Below, in pieces: positions 57,628 through 64,000 of a stretch of 64,000 nt of DNA (position 1 is its first letter; each line of letters begins with the position of its first letter). The stretch comes from Arachis hypogaea. Its lineage: Eukaryota > Streptophyta > Magnoliopsida > Fabales > Fabaceae. The position numbers and the translations under genes are program-made. The stretch covers positions 107,524,276 through 107,588,275 of the forward strand of contig NC_092048.1 of NCBI RefSeq assembly GCF_003086295.3. Reading direction: 5' to 3'. The notes below the pieces were generated by a model. That model was not told the DNA's origin. It was given only the letters and a program-made list of their open reading frames with translations, and made no database searches.

Positions 57628-58094
57628 TAGTTCACTTTCAACAATTATTATATTAAACAATTTTAACATTTACACTTCCAACATAACAAACAAACATTCT
57701 CAAATAACTATTCTATTCTAACAATACACAACAATAAATCACTAATCCTTTATTAAATATCTATATTATACTCATAATAATAAAAATTAATTCAATAAGT
57801 CTTATATATCTTCTACAATAAATTTATTAATAATAATTAATAATAATTATTTTATTATCATACCTAGGTCTTAATAAAAATTATTACTACAATGAATTTA
57901 TTCATAACAATTAATAATAATTAATTTATTATCACACCTATAATCTTAAAAAAATTATTACCATAATAATAACAATTAATACTAATATTTTATTATCATT
58001 CCTAGATCTTAATAAAAATTATTACTACAATCAATTTATTAATAACAATTAATAATAATTAATTTATTATCACACCTATAATCTTAATAAAAAT
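57291..58094. other. AT-rich region with tandem repeat
   Basis: Very AT-rich. A 138-bp unit beginning CCTAG(G/A)TCTTAATAAAAATT occurs at 57863 and 58001 and a shorter part between them; ends with AATTTATTATCACACCTATAATC. No gene. May contain the outer end of MULE-1. Confidence 0.7.
57593..57628. repeat. (AAT)n microsatellite
   Basis: About twelve ATA/AAT units in AT-rich DNA. Confidence 0.95.
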
Positions 58095-59019
58095 TAGAGT
58101 AAAAGACATATCGGTCCCTGACCTTTTTAAAATTGGACATTTTCGTCCCTTAAGATTTGAAAATACTTTTAAGCCCATCACCTTGTAAAATCTGGGACAA
58201 TTGAACCCCTCTGTCGATTTGGGTTGAAAAACGTCACCAGAGAAGGCTGATGTGGCTGGGGGGAGTGTGACCTGTCCGTTTAGGTTGCTGAGCTGGAGGG
58301 GATACTAAAAATCGAAGGACAGATCGATCCCTGAGCCCATTTCACATATTGTTATTCCCATAACACCCAGAAGCCACGCCTGTAATTACTGAAAACCCTA
58401 CCTGAAGACAAACAGTTTCTTTCTCCCTCCAAAAAAAAGAACGTCTTCAACTCGTTGAGAAGGTGTTGTGTGCTCAGTGGACGTTGCGGGTGGCGAAGGA
58501 TTTGACAGGCTTCGTCTTGCAAGAAGGTGCCTTCTGCTACAGAGGTAAGGGTATTAGTCGAATCACACTGTTCGTTCTTGTTTAAGTATTTGGTAGAATA
58601 TAATGCATGGGGTTGGGGTTAGTGATGATCGCTTGCTCTGTTTCGGGGAAAAGACTGGAAAAAATTCTATAGGGATTTAACTGATTTCAAATTCTTAGGC
58701 ACTTGATCTAGGGTTTAATGTGTGATTGCTATATCTGTGCATAATGCAGATGGTTGATATATATGCTGTACCTGTTTTTCACCATGGAGGTCATTTTGGT
58801 AGAGGACCCGGTGGCACTCTTGAGTATATTGGTGGGAAGGTTGAGAAATTTACAAAGATGGATGTGGACTTTGTGAATTTTGGGGATTTGGTTATACTAT
58901 TCAAGGGTCTGGGCTATGCAACATTGGTGCGCAGAAATTGTGATTACACTTTTGATTATGTAAAATTTATCGCTCTTTCTTTCCCTGGTAATGGTGCCAA
59001 AAATATGATGCCAATACCA
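58095..59019 (+). mobile_element. MULE-2, 5' end, cut by GYP-2
   Basis: Starts with AGAGTAAAAGACATATCGGT, a terminal-repeat-like start with GGTCCCTGAC. A leader with probable intron (58540-58745) precedes an N-terminal coding block. The 3' remainder is either beyond GYP-2 or lost. No partner terminal repeat is visible in the window. Confidence 0.55.
58747..59019 (+). pseudogene. MULE-2 transposase N-terminus (PB1-like)
   Basis: From 58750: MVDIYAVPVFHHGGHFGRGP, then LEYIGGKVEKFTKMDVDFVNFGDLVILFKGLGY and a less conserved end at MMPIPW, where the GYP-2 LTR begins. The HHGG and DVDFVNFGDLV pattern is the N-terminal domain I know from plant MULE/CACTA-type transposases. About 90 codons are open and without lesion. 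The frame is upstream-compatible with the ATG at 58750; the catalytic part is not in the window. Confidence 0.65.
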
Positions 59020-60638
59020 TGGTTCACAACTTCGCACAACTAACCAGCAAGTGCACTGGGTCGTCCAAGTAATACCTTACGTGAGTAAGGGTCGAATCCC
59101 ACGGAGATTGTTGGTATGAAGCAAGCTATGGTCACCTTGTAAATCTCAGTCAGGCGGATATAAAATAATAATGGAGTTTTCGAAAGTAATTAATAAAATA
59201 GGGATAGAAATACTTATGTAAATCACTGGTGAGAATTTCAGATAAGCGAATAGAGATGCTTTCGTTCCTCTGAACCTCTGCTTTCCTGCTATCTTCATCC
59301 AATCAGTCTTACTCCTTTCCATGGCTGGCTTTATGTGATACATCACCACTATCAATGGCTACTTTCGGTCTTCTCTCGGGAAAATGATCCAAATGCCCTG
59401 TCACGGCACGGCTAATCGTCTGGAGGCATCACCCTTGTCAATGGTTTCATCCTATCCTCTCAGTGAAAATGGTCAACGCACCCTGTCACGGCACGGCTAT
59501 TCATCTGTCGGTTCTCGATCATGCTGGAATAGGATTTACTATCCTTTTGCGTCTGTCACTACGCCCGGCAATCGTGAGTTTGAAGCTCGTCATAGTCATT
59601 CAATCATTGAATCCTACTCAGAATACCACAGACAAGGTTTAGACCTTCCGGATTCTCTTGAATGCCGCCATCATTCTAGCTTACACCACGAAGATTCTGA
59701 TTAAGAGATCTAAGAGATACTCATTCAATCTAATGTAGAACGGAAGTGGTTGTCAGGCACGCGTTCATAGGGAATGATGATGATTGTCACGTTCATCACA
59801 TTCAGGTTGAAGTGCGAATGAATATCTTGGAAGCGAAATAAGATGAATTAAATAGAAAACAGTAGTACTTTGCATTAATCTTTGAGGAACAGCAGAGCTC
59901 CACACCTTAATCTATGGAGTGTAGAAACTCTACCGTTTGAAAATACATAAGTGATAATGGAGTTCATTGGTCTCGGCCCCAGAGGGGAACCGGAGTCACC
60001 AAGACTGTGAATACAATGATAAAAAGTTCTATTTATAATAAACTAGTCACTAGGGTTTACAGGAGTAAATAATTGATGCATAAATCCACTTCCGGGGCCC
60101 ACTTGGTGTGTGCTTGGGCTGAGCTTTGAGTGTTGCACGTGTAGAGGTCCTCCTTGGAGTTGAACGCCAGCTTTTGTGCCAGTTTGGGCGTTCAACTCTA
60201 GTTTTGGATCCTTTTCTGGCGCTGGACGCCAGAATTGGGCAGAGATCTGGCGTTGAACGCCAGTTTGCGTCGTCTATTCTTGGCCAAAGTATGGACTATT
60301 ATATATTGCTGGAAAGCCCTGGATGTCTACTTTCTAACGCAATTGGAAGCGCGCCATTTCGAGTTCTGTAGCTCCATAAAATCCACTTTGAGTGCAGGGA
60401 GGTCAGAATCCAACAGCATCAGCAGTCCTTCTTCAACCTCTGAATCTGATTTCTGCTCAACTCCCTCAATTTCAGCCAGAAAATACCTGAAATCACAGAA
60501 AAACACACAAACTCATAGTAAAGTCCAGAAATGTGAATTTAACATGAAAACTAATGAAAACATCCCTAAAAGTAACCAGATTCTACTAAAAACATACTAA
60601 AAACAATGTCAAAAAGCGTATAAATTATCCGCTCATCA
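59020..60638 (-). repeat. GYP-2 3' LTR
   Basis: 1619 bp on the minus strand, TGATGAGCGGATAATTTATACG at 60638 to GTTGTGAACCA at 59020. Palindromes at 60155-60262. The left flank is TACCA; its match would be past the window. Confidence 0.85.
60155..60262. repeat. GGCGTT-type palindromes in GYP-2 LTR
   Basis: Units near 60158, 60187, 60217 and 60246, in the same order and spacing as in the GYP-1 LTR. Confidence 0.85.
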
Positions 60639-61791
60639 CAACACCAAACTTAAATTGTTGCTTGTCCCCAAGCAACTGAAAATCAAATAGGATAAAAAGA
60701 AGAGAATATACTATAAATTCCAAACTATCAATGAAACAGAGCTTCAATCATATGAGCGGGACTTATAGCTTTTTGCCTCTTGAATAGTTTTGGCATCTCA
60801 CTTTATCCATTGAGGTTCAGAATGATTGGCATCTATAGGAACTCAGAGTTCAGATAGTGTTATTGATTCTCCTAGTTCAGTATGATGATTCTTGAACGCA
60901 GCTTTTTTATGAGTCTTGGCCGTGGCCCTAAGCACTTTGTTTTCCAGTATTACCACCGGATACATAAATGCCACAGACACATAATTGGGTGAACCTTTCA
61001 GATTGTGACTCAGCTTTGCTAAAGTCCCCAATTAGAGGTGTCCAGGGTTCTTAAGCACACTCTTTTTTTGCTTTGGACCTTGACTTTAACCGCTCAGTCT
61101 CAAGTTTTCACTTGACACCTACACGCCACAAGCACATGGTTAAGGACAGCTTGGTTTAGCCGCTTAGGCCAGGATTTTATTCCTTTAGGCCCTCCTATCC
61201 ACTGATGCTCAAAGCCTTGGGATCCTTTTTAGTTGCCCTTGCCTTTTGGTTTTAAGGGTTATTGGCTTTTTGCTCTTGCCTCTTGGTTTTAAGAGCTGTT
61301 GGCTTTTTCTGCTTGCTTTTTCTTTTTCTTTCTATTTTTTTTCGCCTATATTTTTTTCTTTTTTTTTTCTGCAAGCTTTGTTCTTTGCTGCTTTTTCTTG
61401 CTTCAAGAATCATTTTTATAATTTTTCAGATTATCAAATAACATGTCTCCTAGTCATCATTCTTTCAAGAGCCAACATATTTAACATTCTTAAACAACAA
61501 CTTCAAAAGACATATGCACTGTTCAAGCATACATTCAGAAAATAAGAAGCATTGTCACCACATCAATATAATTAAGCTAAGTTCAAGGATAAATTCGAAA
61601 CTCATGTACTTCTTGTTCTTTTGAATTAAAACATTTTTCATTTAAGAGAGGTGATGGATTCATAGGACATTCATAACTTTAAGACAGAGTTACTAACTAC
61701 TAATGATCATGTAATGAAGACACAAATATAGATAAGCACATAACATAGAAAATGAAAAATAGAAGAAATAAGAACAAGGAATGAATCCACC
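60639..61791 (-). other. GYP-2 conserved 3' tail
   Basis: Non-coding tail; 60639-61480 matches GYP-1 32260-33071 closely, including AACACCAAACTTAAA next to the LTR. A 62-codon TTG-initiated frame at 60843-61031 parallels 32674-32862. The part 61560-61790 is A/T-rich leader/trailer. Confidence 0.7.
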
Positions 61792-62104
61792 TTAGTGATG
61801 GTGGCGTTTCCTTCTTGAGGAACAAATGATGTCCTTGAGCTCTTCTATGTCTCTTCCTTGCCTTTGTTGCTCCTCCTTCATTGCTTTTAGATCTTCTCTG
61901 ATTTCATGAAGGATGATGGAGTGCTCTTGATGTTCCACCCTTAGTTGCTTCCAATAATTGTGTGGAAGAAAATGTATCCCCTGAGGTATCTCAGGGATCT
62001 CTTGATTTGCAGTCAAATGTTCTACCACTGAGCTATAGACCCTTGATGGAAGCTTTTGTCTTCACTTTCCTCTTTCTAGAGGTTTCTCTGGCCTTAGGTG
62101 CCAT
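61792..62104 (-). pseudogene. GYP-2 extra ORF remnant with internal deletion
   Basis: ATG at 62104 starts MAPKARETSRKRKVK, matching in kind the MAPKGK start of the GYP-1 ORF, but after 24 codons TAG ends it inside a tRNA-like segment (61994-62042). The rest, in another frame, is QEIPEIPQGIHFLPHNYWKQL and a Glu/Gln coiled coil ending KRHHH, equivalent to the last 90 residues of the GYP-1 ORF. About 270 central codons are missing and the tRNA-like stretch stands at the join. Confidence 0.75.
61994..62042 (-). tRNA. Truncated tRNA-Cys-like sequence (not a working tRNA)
   Basis: The minus strand from 62042 gives an acceptor 5' strand GGGTCTA, D arm TAGCTCAGTGGTAGA, and an anticodon arm TTGACTGCAAATCAA with anticodon GCA, then GAGATCCC. 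This follows plant nuclear tRNA-Cys(GCA), as I remember it, through the variable region with about three G-to-A changes. The T arm and 3' acceptor strand are missing; instead CCCTGAG-ATAC-CTCAGGG forms a perfect 7-bp hairpin. A and B promoter boxes are therefore incomplete. Confidence 0.75.
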
Positions 62105-62455
62105 CAATGGTTATGGAAAAAAAAAACAAAAAAGCTATGCTTTTACCACACCAAACTTAGAATGTTGCTCGCCCTCGAGCAAAAGAAGAAAGAATAGAAG
62201 AAGAAGAAGAAGATATGGAGGAGATGGATGGATGTGTGTATTCGGCCATATGGGTGGGATTGGGGGGGAGAGAGATGTTGAATTTTGAAGGTAGTGGGTG
62301 ATGGATGTGAGTGGTAAATGGAAAACAGAAGGGATGATCATGAATGGAAAGAGAGATGATGAGGTAGGTGGGGATCCTGTGGGGTCCACAGATCCTGAGG
62401 TGTCAAGGCATTTACATCCCTGCACCAATTTAGGCATGTAAAATGCCCTTGCACA
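62105..62455 (-). other. GYP-2 leader of extra ORF
   Basis: Non-coding; contains CTAAGTTTGGTGTGG (reverse of 62144-62158), a TCTTC repeat (62195-62212) and a purine/pyrimidine-biased stretch. Equivalent to 30300-30817 of GYP-1. No gene. Confidence 0.65.
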
Positions 62456-62459
62456 CAAC

Positions 62460-62635
62460 TCTGGGCGTTCAGCGCCAGGTTGGTGCCCATTTTGGGCGTT
62501 CAACGCCCATTTGTTGCCATTTCTAGCGTTGAACGCCAGAACCATGCTTGTTCTGGGCGTTCAGCGCCAGGATGCTGCCCATTTTGGGCGTTCAGCGCCA
62601 GAACCATGCTCTGTTCTGGCGTTGAACGCCAGGCA
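62460..62635. repeat. GGCGTT-AACGCC array in GYP-2
   Basis: Six units at about 62463, 62494, 62525, 62555, 62585 and 62616, about 30 bp apart, matching in number and place the array at 30115-30292 of GYP-1. Confidence 0.9.
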
Positions 62636-62836
62636 GATGCTTCCTCCAGGGTGTGATTTTTCTTCTGCTGTTTTTGATTCCGTTTTCAATTTTTTTATAT
62701 TTATTTTGTGACTCCACATGATCATGAACCTATAAAGACATATAACTAAAAAAAATATAGTTAGATAAAAATTGGGTTGCCTCCCAATAAGCGCTTCTTT
62801 AATGTCAATAGCTTGACAGTGGGCTCTCATGGAGCC

Positions 62837-64000
62837 TCACAGATGTTCAGAGCATTGTTGAGACTCTCCAACACCAAACTTAGAGTTTGGATATGGGAGT
62901 TCAACACCAAACTTAGAGTTTGGTTGTGGCCTCCCAACACCAAACTTAGAGTTTGACTGTGGGGGCTTTGTTTGACTCTGCTTTGAGAGAAGCTCTTTAT
63001 GCTTCCTCTCCATGGATGCAGAGAAAGATCCTTGAGTTGTAAACACAAGGTTGTCCTTATTTAATTGAAGGATCAATTCTCCTCTGTCCATATCAATCAC
63101 AGCTCTTGCTGTGGCTAGGAAAGGTCTTCCTAGGATGATGGATTCATTCTCTTCCTTTCCAGTATCCAGGACTATGAAATCAGCAGGGATGTAAAGGCCT
63201 TCAACCTTTACTAACACGTCCTCTACTTGTCCATAAGCCTGTTTTCTTGAATTGTCTGCCATCTCTAATGAGATTTTAGCAGCTTGCACCCCATAGATTC
63301 CCAGTTTCTCTATTACAGAGAGGGGCATGAGATTTATTCCTGAACCAAGGTCACACAGAGCCTTAAAGATCATGGTGCCTATGGTACAAGGTATTATGAA
63401 CTTTCCAGGATCCTGTCTCTTTTGAGGCAATGTCAGTTGATCCAGATCACTTAGTTCATTGGTGAACAAGGGAGGTTCATCTTTCCAAGTTTCAATACCA
63501 AATAATTTGGCATTCAGCTTCATGATTGCACCAAGAAACTTAGCAGTTTGCTCTTCAGTAACATCCTCATTCTCTTCAGAAGAGGAATACTCATCAGAGC
63601 TCATGAAGGGCATAAGGATGTTCAATGGAATCTCTATGGTCTCTAGATGAGCCTTAGAGTCCTTTGGTTCCTCAGAGGGAAGCTCCTTATTGATCACTGG
63701 ACATCCCAAGAGGTCTTCCTCCTTGGGATTCACGTCCTCTCCTTCCCTTACAGGTTCGGCCATGGTGCTTATGTCAATGGCCTTGCACTCTCCTTTTGGA
63801 TTCTCTTCTGTATTGCTTGGGAGAGTACTAGGAGGGATTTCAGTGATCCTTTTACTCAGCTGGCCCACTTGTGCTTCCAAATTTCTAATGGAAGACTTTG
63901 TTTCATTCATGAAACTTACAGTGGCCTTGGATAGATCAGAGACTAAATTTGCTAAGCTAGATGGATTCTGCTCAGAATTCTCTGTCTGTTGCTGAGTGGA
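62837..64000 (-). CDS. GYP-2 gag C-terminus and aspartic protease, open to window edge
   Basis: The frame is open for 388 codons from base 64000 to its stop at 62837, with no lesion. Order: Gln/Ser-rich gag end, RNLEAQVGQLSKRI (63890), acidic linker, a pre-protease block LPQKRQDPGKFIIPCTIG (63435), aspartic protease KALCDLGSGINLMPLSVIEKLGI (63365-63290, Asp in DLG) and IILGRPFLATARAVIDMDRGEL (63140-63075). The C-terminus is a threefold repeat around PNSKFGVG (62960-62865) coded by TCTAAGTTTGGTGTT units. It ends before any RT. The open frame beside a missing polymerase suggests selection on gag-protease, or youth. Protease would process Gag in the particle. Confidence 0.82.
   Translation of the reverse strand, partial: STQQQTENSEQNPSSLANLVSDLSKATVSFMNETKSSIRNLEAQVGQLSKRITEIPPSTLPSNTEENPKGECKAIDISTMAEPVREGEDVNPKEEDLLGCPVINKELPSEEPKDSKAHLETIEIPLNILMPFMSSDEYSSSEENEDVTEEQTAKFLGAIMKLNAKLFGIETWKDEPPLFTNELSDLDQLTLPQKRQDPGKFIIPCTIGTMIFKALCDLGSGINLMPLSVIEKLGIYGVQAAKISLEMADNSRKQAYGQVEDVLVKVEGLYIPADFIVLDTGKEENESIILGRPFLATARAVIDMDRGELILQLNKDNLVFTTQGSFSASMERKHKELLSKQSQTKPPQSNSKFGVGRPQPNSKFGVELPYPNSKFGVGESQQCSEHL

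Larger units (their letters stand above)
59020..64000 (-). mobile_element. GYP-2, non-autonomous gypsy element (gag-protease only), partial
   Basis: Minus-strand order entering from the right edge: gag C-terminus and protease (64000-62837), GGCGTT array (62640-62460), remnant extra ORF (62104-61792), conserved tail, and the 3' LTR (60638-59020). RT, RNase H and integrase are absent: the protease frame ends and the GGGAGGCAACCC spacer that follows integrase in GYP-1 comes directly after. The layout otherwise matches GYP-1. It probably relied on a GYP-1-like element in trans. The 5' LTR and its duplication lie outside the window. Confidence 0.82.

Overview
The window looks like intergenic, repeat-packed DNA from a legume, most likely peanut or a close relative (Arachis). 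The grounds are AT-rich plant-type sequence, plant-specific transposon families (L1 LINEs with a DUF4283 first ORF, Athila-type, Sirevirus-type and Tekay-type LTR elements, MULEs, hAT and PIF MITEs), and dense copies of the near-palindrome GGCGTTGAACGCC, which I associate from memory with Arachis retrotransposons. I see no intact host gene. Almost everything can be assigned to transposable elements, and target-site duplications (TSDs) let the order of insertion be read. Names used below: GYP-0, GYP-1, GYP-2 and GYP-3 (Ty3/gypsy), COP-1 (Ty1/copia, SIRE-like), TEK-1 (Tekay-like), LINE-A and LINE-B, hAT-1 to hAT-3, MULE-1 and MULE-2.

Layout. 1-1204: 5' end of GYP-0 on the minus strand (broken gag, primer site, LTR). 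1205-2420: AT-rich, no gene. About 2420-14189: LINE-A on the plus strand, with a PIF-type MITE in ORF1 and three hAT-type elements stacked inside the start of ORF2 (4926-10083). 14190 to about 44625: LINE-B on the minus strand, tail to tail with LINE-A. LINE-B is broken by a solo LTR (15827-17390), a foldback MITE (18932-19273), a very short SINE (19363-19453) and a 23-kb composite (20173-43200). That composite is a nest: GYP-3 (TSD GTCAC) holds COP-1, and COP-1 holds the complete 12-kb GYP-1 (TSD CTTAG). 44626-45980: AT-rich, no gene. About 45980-57290: MULE-1, with a broken transposase facing a plant-mobile-domain gene fragment, split by TEK-1 (46408-53978, TSD ATATA). 57290-58094: AT-rich with simple and tandem repeats. 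58095-59019: 5' end of MULE-2, cut off by GYP-2. 59020-64000: GYP-2 on the minus strand, a gag-protease element without polymerase that runs off the window.

How the parts relate. GYP-1 encodes protease, reverse transcriptase, RNase H, integrase and an extra 3' ORF, all broken by point lesions, between LTRs about 98% alike by eye. GYP-2 shares its LTR ends, palindromes and 3' tail with GYP-1 but has lost RT, RNase H and integrase, so it looks like a non-autonomous partner. The same type of extra ORF is also in GYP-3 and, in recognisably similar form, in the copia element COP-1. Points that stand out: a truncated tRNA-Cys sequence inside GYP-2's extra ORF, family-specific CG-containing palindrome clusters in at least four unrelated element families, a chimeric COP-1/GYP-3 junction, and a MULE carrying two convergent genes. 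All reading was by eye; identities and family names are estimates.
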